This document shows positions 7,609-14,842 of a stretch of 53,458 nucleotides of DNA, in pieces. How positions within the stretch are numbered: the stretch's first letter is position 1; each line of letters begins with the position of its first letter. The stretch is from Sideroxyarcus sp045866275 (GTDB taxonomy: Bacteria > Pseudomonadota > Gammaproteobacteria > Burkholderiales > Gallionellaceae): positions 1-53,458 of the forward strand of contig BAAFRX010000015.1 of assembly GCA_045866275.1 (NCBI GenBank). Direction: 5' to 3'. A program made the position numbers and the translations under genes. The notes under the pieces are model-generated. The model saw nothing but the letters and a program-made list of their open reading frames with translations. It was not told where the DNA came from and ran no database searches.

Positions 7609-8109
7609 ATGCACCGGCGCACATTTCTTAAATACGCTGCAGGATCGGCACTGGTTGTAGCGTTCCCGATTCTTGCACAAGGAAGGTCCAGCGTGGAAAA
7701 ACTGCATAAAAGCCTGGCGGAATGGCGGGCATTGTTGCCTCGCGAACGCTATGAAATTCTGTTCGAGGAAGCTACCGAGCATGCCGGAAGCAGCCCACTC
7801 AACCATGAGAAACGCAACGGTGTCTTCATCTGTGCGGCGTGCAATCTGCCGTTGTTCTCATCCAAGCAGAAATACGAAAGCGGCACGGGCTGGCCGAGCT
7901 TCTGGCAACCACTGCCGGATGCGGTCGCCACCCAAACCGATTTCAAGCTGATCTATCCGCGCACCGAATACCATTGCGCCCGTTGCGGCGGGCATCAGGG
8001 GCATGTGTTCGACGACGGCCCGAAGCCGACAGGTTTGCGCTATTGCAACAATGGGCTGGCACTGCAATTCGTGGCGGAAGGTGAACAGTTGCCGGCGCTG
8101 CGCACATGA
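7609..8109 (+). CDS. msrB: Peptide-methionine (R)-S-oxide reductase, exported
   Basis: A 166-residue MsrB that reduces methionine-R-sulfoxide in proteins. It has a hydrophobic leader beginning HRRTFLKYAAG, which resembles a twin-arginine signal although it fits only loosely. The zinc-binding CxxC pairs are C75/C78 and C123/C126, and the catalytic Cys is C146 in LRYCNNG. An export signal is unusual for MsrB and, with the exported MsrA next to it, suggests a periplasmic repair pair. It overlaps msrA by four bases (ATGA). The start is preceded by a G-rich ribosome site. Confidence 0.9.
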   Translation: MHRRTFLKYAAGSALVVAFPILAQGRSSVEKLHKSLAEWRALLPRERYEILFEEATEHAGSSPLNHEKRNGVFICAACNLPLFSSKQKYESGTGWPSFWQPLPDAVATQTDFKLIYPRTEYHCARCGGHQGHVFDDGPKPTGLRYCNNGLALQFVAEGEQLPALRT

Positions 8110-8690
8110 GCGCGCTGCGGATTTTATTGCTGTGGGTGTGTTTGCTGCCTGCGGCACGGGCGGCGGACACACCGGTGGCGACGGCGCTCTTTGCGGGCGG
8201 GTGCTTCTGGTGCATCGAGGCGGATTTTGAAAAGCTGCCCGGTGTGCTCGCCGTGGAATCGGGTTATACCGGCGGTCGCGTGGCGAATCCTACTTACGAG
8301 CAGGTGAGCGCGGGCGGCACGGGGCATGCAGAGGCGGTGCGCGTGCACTACGACCCCAGGCAAGTCAGCTATGCGCAACTGCTGAATTATTTCTGGCATC
8401 ACATCGACCCCACCGTGAAAGACCGCCAGTTCTGCGACGTCGGCACGCAATATCGCAGTGCGATCTTTTACCAGAACGAGGTGGAACGGCAATCGGCGGA
8501 GGCGAGCAAACAGCTTCTGTTGCGGCGCTTCAACGTCATCCACACCGAGATCGTCCCCGCCACCGCCTTCTACCTCGCCGAGGAATACCATCAGGACTAC
8601 TACCAGAAAAATCCCCTTCGCTACCGCTATTACCGTTCCGGCTGCGGGCGCGATGCGCGGGTCAAAAGCGTGTGGGGCGGGGCGCACTAG
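8106..8690 (+). CDS. msrA: Peptide-methionine (S)-S-oxide reductase, exported
   Basis: A 194-residue MsrA with a Sec signal peptide (about residues 1-19) and the active-site motif GGCFWCIEADF (C33 catalytic). YTGG, THAEAV-like GHAEAVRVHYD and EEYHQDYYQKNP are further family blocks. A C-terminal Cys in SGCGRD may resolve the disulfide. It is translationally coupled to msrB, so the two together repair both methionine sulfoxide isomers outside the cytoplasm. A REP-like repeat follows directly after the stop. Confidence 0.93.
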   Translation: MSALRILLLWVCLLPAARAADTPVATALFAGGCFWCIEADFEKLPGVLAVESGYTGGRVANPTYEQVSAGGTGHAEAVRVHYDPRQVSYAQLLNYFWHHIDPTVKDRQFCDVGTQYRSAIFYQNEVERQSAEASKQLLLRRFNVIHTEIVPATAFYLAEEYHQDYYQKNPLRYRYYRSGCGRDARVKSVWGGAH

Positions 8691-8691
8691 G

Positions 8692-8800
8692 TAGTGCTGC
8701 ATTCTTTGGCGCTTATTGCGAACGCTTGTGGGTCGGACTTCAGTCAGACATTGCCGCGTGGGATGCCTCGAACGCGTCGGGCTGAAGCCCGACCCACAAG
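8692..8800 (+). repeat. REP-like palindromic dispersed repeat, copy B
   Basis: It shares the block tggcgcttattgcgaac (8707-8723) and the arms cttgtgggtcgg / ccgacccacaag with copy A at 347-432, in opposite orientation. The loop between the arms differs in length. It starts right after the msrA stop codon, just as copy A starts right after the AhpD-like stop. Confidence 0.7.
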
Positions 8801-8823
8801 ACGCAGTGTTGTCTGTAGTTTGC

Positions 8824-8850
8824 TGTAAGAATCTGCCCACTGGCACGACT
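8824..8850 (+). promoter_or_regulatory. Orphan ECF-type promoter motif (TGTAAG-N16-CGACT)
   Basis: Both boxes match those at 4413 and 7473 exactly, with 16 rather than 17 bases between them. No intact gene follows on the plus strand before the merA relic. Short frames at 8877 and 9055 stop within 15 codons. This looks like a promoter whose gene has decayed. Confidence 0.35.
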
Positions 8851-9125
8851 CATCCACCAAACCAACCTGACACCCGATGCGGTGTACGCAACGGCCAGTG
8901 GCGGCGGTGCGAGGATAGTGGATAGATTCAGCAGGAATGGGGCAGCGCCAAGCCGCTGCGAGAAGGACGGACACACCAGCTTAAACTAGACGCATTTGTG
9001 TCTTGACGGATGGGTCCACTGTAGATCGCCGCATGAAGTATTATTCGGAGTGGAAATGCGCTACACCAAACCGCCATTAGCTGTTGCACTTCAGAGTTGA
9101 ATCCGCCAACAACTTCGACAGAAGA
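8851..9125. other. Intergenic stretch, decayed coding DNA suspected
   Basis: No protein-coding frame of reasonable length is supported. A frame opening with RYTKPPLA at about 9058, soon stopped, resembles the first residues of Abi-type proteins, but it is too short to call. The stretch lies between an orphan promoter motif and a merA relic, in keeping with a site of gene loss. Confidence 0.3.
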
Positions 9126-9363
9126 CTATCCCGCACAGCAGGAAAGTTGTTTCACATCCTTGGTGAATGTTTGCGCGCACAGCTTCATGCCCTCCACCAT
9201 CGTCAGGTACGGAAATAGTTGGTCGGCCAAATCGTGCACGGCCATCTGTGCGTGGATGGCGATGGCCGCCGTCTGGATGATCTCGCCCGCCTCCCCTGTT
9301 ACGGCCTGCACATCCAGCAGGGCAGTATCCAGCCTCGGTGACCAGTTTGATGAAGCCGCGTGT
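9126..9363 (-). pseudogene. merA: Relic of the 3' end of a merA gene
   Basis: The frame ending at 9126 encodes 61 residues that differ from the C-terminus of the complete MerA (11864-13321) at only four positions and keep the terminal SCCAG with its mercury-binding cysteines. Upstream of 9311 the nucleotide match continues with small indels that break the frame, to about 9363 (accagtttgatgaagccgcgtgt). It then ends abruptly next to the SUMF1-like stop codon. There is no start codon or ribosome site of its own. It marks a former second mer locus or an imperfect duplication. Confidence 0.88.
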
Positions 9364-9370
9364 TTATTTT

Positions 9371-10225
9371 TTATTCGCGCACCAGCCGGAAGCCGATAAG
9401 AATATGTTTAAGGCCGGGTGGGCGGCTGTGTCTGGCGGCCGGTCGGCATACCCCGCAGCCCTTGTCGTCCCACGAGCCGCCTTTGACCACGATGCTGCCG
9501 TTTGCATTGGTAGTGGCCGTCCATTCGAATACCTGTCCTGCCGCATCAAGTATGCCGAATGGGCTTGCTCCCGCAGCGTAACTTCCTGACGGTGTGGTGT
9601 CGAAAGACCCGCGATCCGCACTGTTGAGGCGTGCCGGATCGTATTTATTGCCCCATGGAAAATAACGACCATCCGTGCCGCGTGCGGCTTTTTCCCATTC
9701 CTCCCCGGTGGGCAGCCGCCAGGTGTGGCCGGTGAGCTTGCTCAACCACCGCGCATATGCTTTGGCATCGGCAGCACTCACCAATACCACGGGATGATCT
9801 TCGCGCCCCTGCGGCGGCTTGCCCTTACTCCAGGCGAAGCGGCGGGTTTCGGCATAGTCGTGCCGCAAGCCGTAGCTCTCCCAGGTGCGGCGATCCACGT
9901 CGGGAACGCGATGCCCCGTGTCCCGCACGAACGCCGCATATTGCATGATGGTGACGGGCGTGGTCATGATGGCGTAAGCCCCGGTTTCAGCAACGCCGCG
10001 CGGCGGCTCGCTTTCATACCATTGCTGCGTGCGCGTGATGGGGCTGCCGTAGGCCGCTTCGTCCAGCGCGTAGGCGTAATCGCGCTCGGCGCGGTCCGAA
10101 CCCGACACGTATGATCCGGCAGGGATTTCGATCGTGTCCGGCAGAGGTGGCTGGCCCGCCCAAGCCGCAGGCAATGCGGCCACCAGACACAGCCATATCA
10201 AAGTCGTGCCAAAAGGACGCAGCAA
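9371..10225 (-). CDS. SUMF1/formylglycine-generating-enzyme-like exported protein
   Basis: A 284-residue protein with a signal peptide (about 1-23) and one SUMF1/FGE-sulfatase domain: IPAGSYVSGSD, WRLPTGEEWEKAARG, FPWGNKYD, DAAGQVFEWT, VKGGSWDD and LIGFRLVRE. The C-terminal cysteines (KGCGVC) do not align with the spaced Cys pair of true formylglycine-generating enzymes, so it is more likely a structural or binding SUMF1 relative. The start is TTG at 10225, served by the GGGGGAG that lies inside the end of the SHOCT gene three bases away, so the two are coupled. Confidence 0.8.
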   Translation of the reverse strand: MLRPFGTTLIWLCLVAALPAAWAGQPPLPDTIEIPAGSYVSGSDRAERDYAYALDEAAYGSPITRTQQWYESEPPRGVAETGAYAIMTTPVTIMQYAAFVRDTGHRVPDVDRRTWESYGLRHDYAETRRFAWSKGKPPQGREDHPVVLVSAADAKAYARWLSKLTGHTWRLPTGEEWEKAARGTDGRYFPWGNKYDPARLNSADRGSFDTTPSGSYAAGASPFGILDAAGQVFEWTATTNANGSIVVKGGSWDDKGCGVCRPAARHSRPPGLKHILIGFRLVRE

Positions 10226-10228
10226 CGG

Positions 10229-10465
10229 TCACTCCCCCAGATCGCGCTTTTTCTGGTCGAACTCTGACTTGTCTATTTCACCTTTCGCATAGCGCATTTT
10301 CAAGATGTCGAGAGGAGATTCCGCAGGCGAAACTTTTCCCTGCCCATTGCGCGCCGTCAGCCAGCGGACGATCAGCACCACGCCGACGATGGTCAATATC
10401 CAGAACAAAACCGATAACAGCCCCATACCGCCCATCATCCAGCCGCCAGCCCCGTTGTTCATCAT
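10229..10465 (-). CDS. Small membrane protein with SHOCT domain
   Basis: A 78-residue protein: a Met/Gly-rich N-terminus (MMNNGAGGWMMGGMG), one transmembrane helix (about 16-36), then a C-terminal SHOCT motif (DILKMRYAKGEIDKSEFDQ). Such small SHOCT proteins often accompany heavy-metal or envelope-stress genes; their role is unknown. It precedes and overlaps the translation signals of the SUMF1-like gene. Confidence 0.85.
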   Translation of the reverse strand: MMNNGAGGWMMGGMGLLSVLFWILTIVGVVLIVRWLTARNGQGKVSPAESPLDILKMRYAKGEIDKSEFDQKKRDLGE

Positions 10466-10571
10466 ATTTCGCCTCCCGTTGATACGTTAGTGAAAAAATA
10501 TTGATGCATTGTTAAGTTTGATGCGGCAAGAAATTGGACAGTTTTTAGAGGTAACAAAAAATCAAGTGCTG

Positions 10572-11726
10572 CTATTGCTTTATCGAAATTGATTCACGGT
10601 AGATGTCATAAAAGATCGATTCCTTGTTCTCGTATTGGATGCGCTTGCGCCGCGCCTCATCGAGCAGATGGTAGCGTACGACAATCTCGACTAGCCTGGC
10701 CTTTCCTCCGCCGGTGGAGAAGTCCATCGTATACGTTCGCGGCTGCTGATACGGCAGGCGCGTATCCCACAGATCCACGATGAATGGCCGCCACATCACC
10801 GTGCGTTTCAGGGTCTCTTCTTGCGACTTCAGCACCTTGCCGCTGGCATCGAGGACTTGCAGCGTGACGGTAAGATACCGATCCGGCGTGCCGGTGGGCA
10901 GGAAATGGGTCGCGCCCATATTGGTGAGCGTGGCGGTTACGCGGTGACGGTCGGTGTCTATGGTTTTCTCCGAGAACTCGACCTTGAGCGCGCGTTTCAC
11001 TATTTCCGGATCGTGTCCGCCGCGCCAAAGGTGCCGACGCGCGGCGCGTATCAGTCCACCTGCCACCAGCGGGCGCTGCACTGTGGGCATATGGCATTGC
11101 ACGCAGTTGATTTTCTCGACAGCCGATTCGATCTCCACGACCGTGCCGCAGGGTGGCATGCGGAAAAATGTGTCCCAACGCTTGCCCTGCACCACGTGGC
11201 AATGCAGACATACCTGGTTAGGGTCTTCCATCTTCGTTATGGCGTGGGGCGCCCGGGTGTCTCCATAAGGTCCCAGGATGCGACCCTCGCGCAGGTGGCA
11301 GACATTGCAGGTTACCCCTTCATGCTGAAGGTCCGCATCAAAACGGGGGTTGGATTCGAGAATGGGTTCCCACTTATCCTTGTCACGAAAGCCCGTGACC
11401 AGATGTTCCTGCTGGTCTTCCAGCGGAATATGACAGTTCTTGCAGATCTGCCGTGAGTCGTCGAATTTCCAGTCGGTTTGAAAGTAAGGATCAGTCCAGG
11501 CACGGCTATGCATGGCCGTGCTCCACTCGCTGTATATCTCCGCGTGACATTGAGCGCAGGCCTTGGCGCTTTGGCTTGTTACGGAGGCGGGCAATTGCTT
11601 CACCGGGATGGGGCGCTCAAATGCCTCGCTCACCACGAAGATGTTCATGGGGCGCAGGAAGCGCCAGGCCAGAAACGCGGTAAAGGCGATCACAACTACG
11701 ATAATCACAATGGTTTTTCGCCGCAT
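10572..11726 (-). CDS. Membrane-anchored pentahaem c-type cytochrome
   Basis: A 384-residue protein with an N-terminal transmembrane helix (about 5-22) and five CxxCH haem motifs: CAQCH (57-61), CKNCH (95-99), CNVCH (140-144), CLHCH (173-177) and CVQCH (208-212). The part after about 220 has no haem motif and looks like a beta-sandwich domain. The haem half resembles the cytochrome c554/multihaem family. A periplasmic electron-transfer role, possibly with nitrogen oxides, iron or metals, is inferred; the partner is not visible. It lies alone between the SHOCT gene and merA, all on one strand. Confidence 0.8.
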   Translation of the reverse strand: MRRKTIVIIVVVIAFTAFLAWRFLRPMNIFVVSEAFERPIPVKQLPASVTSQSAKACAQCHAEIYSEWSTAMHSRAWTDPYFQTDWKFDDSRQICKNCHIPLEDQQEHLVTGFRDKDKWEPILESNPRFDADLQHEGVTCNVCHLREGRILGPYGDTRAPHAITKMEDPNQVCLHCHVVQGKRWDTFFRMPPCGTVVEIESAVEKINCVQCHMPTVQRPLVAGGLIRAARRHLWRGGHDPEIVKRALKVEFSEKTIDTDRHRVTATLTNMGATHFLPTGTPDRYLTVTLQVLDASGKVLKSQEETLKRTVMWRPFIVDLWDTRLPYQQPRTYTMDFSTGGGKARLVEIVVRYHLLDEARRKRIQYENKESIFYDIYRESISIKQ

Positions 11727-11863
11727 GGCTCAGTTCCACGGAAGAAGTTGATCTGTGAGCTTCTGCACTGACATTCGCGCGTGTCGCTGCAACCGCTCAA
11801 CTGTGAATCAGTTTACCCCCTAACTCAATTGAGCAACCAGCCCACTGGCAGTCACTCTTCCAA

Positions 11864-13321
11864 CTATCCCGCGCAGCACGAAAGCTGCTTCACATCCTTG
11901 GTAAACGTCTGCGCGCACAGCTTCAACCCCTCGACCATCGTCAGATAAGGAAACAGTTGGTCGGCTAAATCATGCACGGTCATCTGCGCGCGGATAGCGA
12001 TGGCCGCCGTCTGGATGATTTCGCCCGCTTCCCCCGTGACGGCCTGCACACCCAGCAGGCGCAGGCTTCCGGCTTCCGCGACCAGTTTGATGAAACCGCG
12101 TGTGTCGAAGTTGGCGAGTGCGCGCGGCACGTTATCGAGCGACAAGGTGCGGCTGATGGTTGCCATGCCCTGGTCATGCGCTTCCGCCTCGGAAAGTCCC
12201 ACCGTCGCCACCTGCGGATCGGTGAATACCACGGCGGGCAGGGTGGTGAGATCGAGGGCGGCCTCGCCGCCCGTCATGTTGATCGCCGCTCGCGTACCGG
12301 CGGCTGCCGCGACATAGACGAATTGCGGCTGGTCGGTGCAATCGCCTGCTGCAAATATGTTCGGCGCACTGCTGCACATCCGGTCGTCAATCACGATATT
12401 GCCCTGTGGGCTGAGTGTCACACCGGCATTGTCCAGACCAAGGCTGGGGGTGTTGGGTGAGCGTCCCGTGGCTACCAGCAATTTATCCGCGCGTAATTCG
12501 CCTTGCGCGGTCATGAGTACGAATTCGCCATTCCCGAAACTGACCTCACTCGCTTGCGTATCGGTCAGCACTGTGATGCCCTCGCTGCGAAACGCCTCGG
12601 TCACGGCCGCGCCGATCGCCGGGTCTTCGCGGAAGAACAGGGTATGGCGCGCCAGAATCGTGACTTTGCTGCCGAGCCGCGCGTAGGCCTGCGCCAGTTC
12701 CAATGCGACCACCGACGAACCGATCACTGCGAGCCGGGGCGGAATGCGGTCACTTGCCAGAGCTTCGGTCGAAGTCCAGTAGGGCGTGTCCTGCAATCCC
12801 GGAATCGGCGGAATGCTTGCGCTGGCACCCGTTGCGATCAGACAACGGTCGAATGACACCTCGCGTTCGCTGCCATCGCTCGAATGCACCAACAGCGTGT
12901 GCCCGTCCTTGAAGCGAGCCTCGCCACGCAACAGGTTGATTTCTGGTGTGCGCTCCAGTATCCCTTCGTATTTGGCATGGCGCAGTTCGTCCACGCGCGC
13001 CTGCTGCTGTGCAAGCAGTTGACTGCGGTCAATCACCGGCGTGGCAGCGTTGATGCCGCCATCGAACGGGCTTACCCGGCGCAAATGCGCGATGAGCGCG
13101 GCGCGAATGAAAATTTTCGAGGGTACGCAACCGATGTTGACGCAAGTGCCACCGATCACACCGCGCTCGATCAAGGTGACGCGCGCGCCACGCTCAACCG
13201 CCTTCAACGCGCAGGCCATCGCCGCGCCGCCGCTGCCGATGACCGCGATATGCAGGTGCATCGTTTCACCTGTGACAGGAGGATGGCAAGTGGTGCAATC
13301 AGCACTTGAAGCGTTATTCAT
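11864..13321 (-). CDS. merA: Mercuric reductase
   Basis: A 485-residue flavoprotein that reduces Hg(II) to Hg(0) with NADPH in the cytosol. It shows the FAD fold AVIGSGGAAMA (27-37), the redox pair GTCVNIGC (C60, C65), a second dinucleotide fold (AVIGSSVVALELA) and the C-terminal mercury-delivering SCCAG (C482, C483). It has no N-terminal HMA (MerP-like) domain, only a short leader containing CTTC; an internal ATG at 13261 would remove this leader. The start overlaps merF by eight bases. Last gene of the merTPFA operon. A second, broken 3' copy lies at 9126-9363. Confidence 0.96.
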   Translation of the reverse strand: MNNASSADCTTCHPPVTGETMHLHIAVIGSGGAAMACALKAVERGARVTLIERGVIGGTCVNIGCVPSKIFIRAALIAHLRRVSPFDGGINAATPVIDRSQLLAQQQARVDELRHAKYEGILERTPEINLLRGEARFKDGHTLLVHSSDGSEREVSFDRCLIATGASASIPPIPGLQDTPYWTSTEALASDRIPPRLAVIGSSVVALELAQAYARLGSKVTILARHTLFFREDPAIGAAVTEAFRSEGITVLTDTQASEVSFGNGEFVLMTAQGELRADKLLVATGRSPNTPSLGLDNAGVTLSPQGNIVIDDRMCSSAPNIFAAGDCTDQPQFVYVAAAAGTRAAINMTGGEAALDLTTLPAVVFTDPQVATVGLSEAEAHDQGMATISRTLSLDNVPRALANFDTRGFIKLVAEAGSLRLLGVQAVTGEAGEIIQTAAIAIRAQMTVHDLADQLFPYLTMVEGLKLCAQTFTKDVKQLSCCAG

Positions 13322-13562
13322 GACTTATTCCTTTGGCATTTGGCAGGTTGCAGGTACGCCGACGCGCGGCATAAATAATGAGGATGACGAACATCGCCAG
13401 GGCGGGTAGCAGCACATAATCGAGATAACCCGTCAAGGCGGCGAGTCCCAGTGCGCCCAGCAAAATAACCAGCAACGGGGTGAAACAGCACAGCGCGGTC
13501 AACAGCGCGCCGATGATGCCCACGCGCAACAAAGTATTCCCTTCGGTTATTTTCATATTCAT
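13314..13562 (-). CDS. merF: Mercury transport protein MerF
   Basis: An 82-residue inner-membrane protein with two transmembrane helices. A vicinal Cys pair (C25, C26 in LTALCCFTP) lies in the first helix and a further Cys (C71) in the C-terminal tail, as in MerF, which carries Hg(II) inward from MerP. It starts within the merP stop codon (ATGA) and overlaps merA downstream, so mercuric uptake and reduction are translationally linked. Confidence 0.93.
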   Translation of the reverse strand: MNMKITEGNTLLRVGIIGALLTALCCFTPLLVILLGALGLAALTGYLDYVLLPALAMFVILIIYAARRRTCNLPNAKGISHE

Positions 13563-13834
13563 TTCCTCACCACCGATGGATACCCTGCATTTGCCGTGGC
13601 ACGCATCAACAATTCAGCGCTGGTTTTGCCGTCATCGAACGTCACTTTGGCTTCGCGTTTTTCTACATTCATCTCGGTATTGATTACGCCAGCGGTCTTG
13701 TTCAGTATCTTCTTTACGGTGATGGGACAGGCGGAACAGGTCATGCCGGAAATTCCCAGCGTAACGCTCTGTGTTGCCGCGAACACGGGAACAGTCAAGG
13801 CAATCAGGGCAAGTATTGCAAACAGTTGTCTCAT
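13559..13834 (-). CDS. merP: Periplasmic mercury-binding protein MerP
   Basis: A 91-residue protein with a signal peptide (1-19) and one HMA domain bearing GMTCSACP (C33, C36), the Hg(II)-binding pair. It passes mercury to MerT or MerF. The start at 13834 has AAAGGAG nearby; a longer in-frame start at 13870 would overlap merT and spoil the signal peptide. Confidence 0.95.
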   Translation of the reverse strand: MRQLFAILALIALTVPVFAATQSVTLGISGMTCSACPITVKKILNKTAGVINTEMNVEKREAKVTFDDGKTSAELLMRATANAGYPSVVRK

Positions 13835-13847
13835 GGTGGACTCCTTT

Positions 13848-14198
13848 TCAATAGAACAATGGCATGACATAGGGAAAGCCGAGCGCGACGATTACCAGCA
13901 CTGACACGATCCAGAAAATGAGTCTGTAGGTGGTTTGCACCTGCGGTAGCGCGCACACTTCACCAGGCTTACAGGAGGTGCTTGAACAAAAAATGCGGCG
14001 ATAAGCGAAGAACATCGCCACCAACGCCGCGCCGATGAACAAAGGGCGATATGGCTCTAGCACTTTAAGATTGCCTATCCACGCACCGCTGAATCCAAAA
14101 GTGACCAAGAGTAGCGGACCCAGGCAGCAGGTCGAGGCGAGTATGGCGGACAGTCCGCCTGCAAACAGTGCGCCGCGCGGATTATTCGATTCGTCCAT
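13848..14198 (-). CDS. merT: Mercuric transport protein MerT
   Basis: A 116-residue inner-membrane transporter with three predicted helices. The vicinal pair C24-C25 (STCCLGP) is in the first helix, and further cysteines (IFCSSTSC, EVCALP) lie in the loop, as in classic MerT. ATG at 14198 gives exactly the usual family length. It is the first gene of the mer operon, directly behind the mer promoter, and 13 bases upstream of merP. Confidence 0.95.
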   Translation of the reverse strand: MDESNNPRGALFAGGLSAILASTCCLGPLLLVTFGFSGAWIGNLKVLEPYRPLFIGAALVAMFFAYRRIFCSSTSCKPGEVCALPQVQTTYRLIFWIVSVLVIVALGFPYVMPLFY

Positions 14199-14232
14199 CA
14201 GTTTCCCTTTCCAATCAAAATGAGATGACGTA

Positions 14233-14263
14233 ACCTTAACTCCGTAGTCAAGTACGGAGTCAA
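14233..14263 (-). promoter_or_regulatory. mer promoter-operator with 19-bp spacer
   Basis: Read on the minus strand: -35 TTGACT (14263-14258), a 19-base spacer holding the dyad CTCCGTAC...GTACGGAG-type MerR operator, and -10 TAAGGT (14238-14233). The over-long 19-bp spacer is the hallmark of promoters that MerR-Hg(II) activates by untwisting DNA. It lies between merT and the divergent merR, so it should control both. Confidence 0.93.
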
Positions 14264-14268
14264 GCAAA

Positions 14269-14676
14269 ATGGAAATTGAATTTGAAAACCTCACGGTCGG
14301 CGCGTTTGCCAAGGCCGCCGGGGTGGGCGTGGAAACGATCCGTTTCTATCAGCGCAAGGGATTGCTGCCCGAACCTGAAAAGCCTTTAGGCGGCATCCGC
14401 CGTTATGGCAGTGGCGATGTGTCGCGCGTGCGCTTCATCAAGACCGCGCAACAACTGGGATTCAGCCTCGACGAGGTGGCCGAATTGCTCAAACTGGAAG
14501 ACGGCACGCATTGCCGCGAGGCGAGCGCGCTCGCCAAAATCAAACTGGCCGGGGTGAGGGAGAAATTGGCGAGTTTGCGGCAGATGGAAAAAACACTGGC
14601 GCAGATGCTGGCAGCCTGCGAATCACGTCGCGGCAAGGTATGTTGCCCGATGATCGAATCGCTCAAGCGCGGTTAG
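14269..14676 (+). CDS. merR: Mercury-responsive regulator MerR
   Basis: A 135-residue MerR-family activator/repressor. The winged helix-turn-helix spans about 9-75 (AFAKAAGVGVETIRFYQRKGLL). The three Hg(II)-binding cysteines are present: THCREA, LAACES and KVCC, the last with a vicinal pair as in typical MerR. The start lies five bases after the operator dyad, so translation signals and operator are packed together. A strong terminator follows at 14704. Confidence 0.96.
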   Translation: MEIEFENLTVGAFAKAAGVGVETIRFYQRKGLLPEPEKPLGGIRRYGSGDVSRVRFIKTAQQLGFSLDEVAELLKLEDGTHCREASALAKIKLAGVREKLASLRQMEKTLAQMLAACESRRGKVCCPMIESLKRG

Positions 14677-14703
14677 GTATGTGCCGATTTATTCGGTTTT
14701 GCC

Positions 14704-14730
14704 GTTTCCGCACAAGCGGAAACCTTTTTT
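14704..14730 (+). terminator. Rho-independent terminator of merR
   Basis: A perfect 8-bp stem (gtttccgc / gcggaaac) with the loop acaa is followed by cTTTTTT, 28 bases after the merR stop. Confidence 0.9.
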
Positions 14731-14743
14731 AATCAAGATACTG

Positions 14744-14796
14744 AATTCCGTCCCCTGCTTTCGCGGGGGCAGGCTCTGCGCCGGAATGACGGATAA
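14744..14796. repeat. Palindrome-rich intergenic repeat
   Basis: It contains ctgctttcgcgggggcag and flanking attccgtc / ggaatgacgg, a layout typical of short dispersed bacterial repeats. It lies between merR and the end of arsM. No second copy is seen in this window. Confidence 0.5.
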
Positions 14797-14842
14797 ACCA
14801 GCACATACCTAACATTTTTCTCATGCCCCCTTAGCGAAGCCG

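Noticed and set aside
9034..9102. Start of an Abi-like abortive infection gene (residues RYTKPPLA)
   Set aside because: The frame stops after about 15 codons and nothing downstream continues the family, so it is too little to name.
9371..10225. True formylglycine-generating sulfatase activator
   Set aside because: The SUMF1 fold is clear, but the C-terminal cysteines (KGCGVC) are spaced differently from the catalytic pair, and no sulfatase gene is near.
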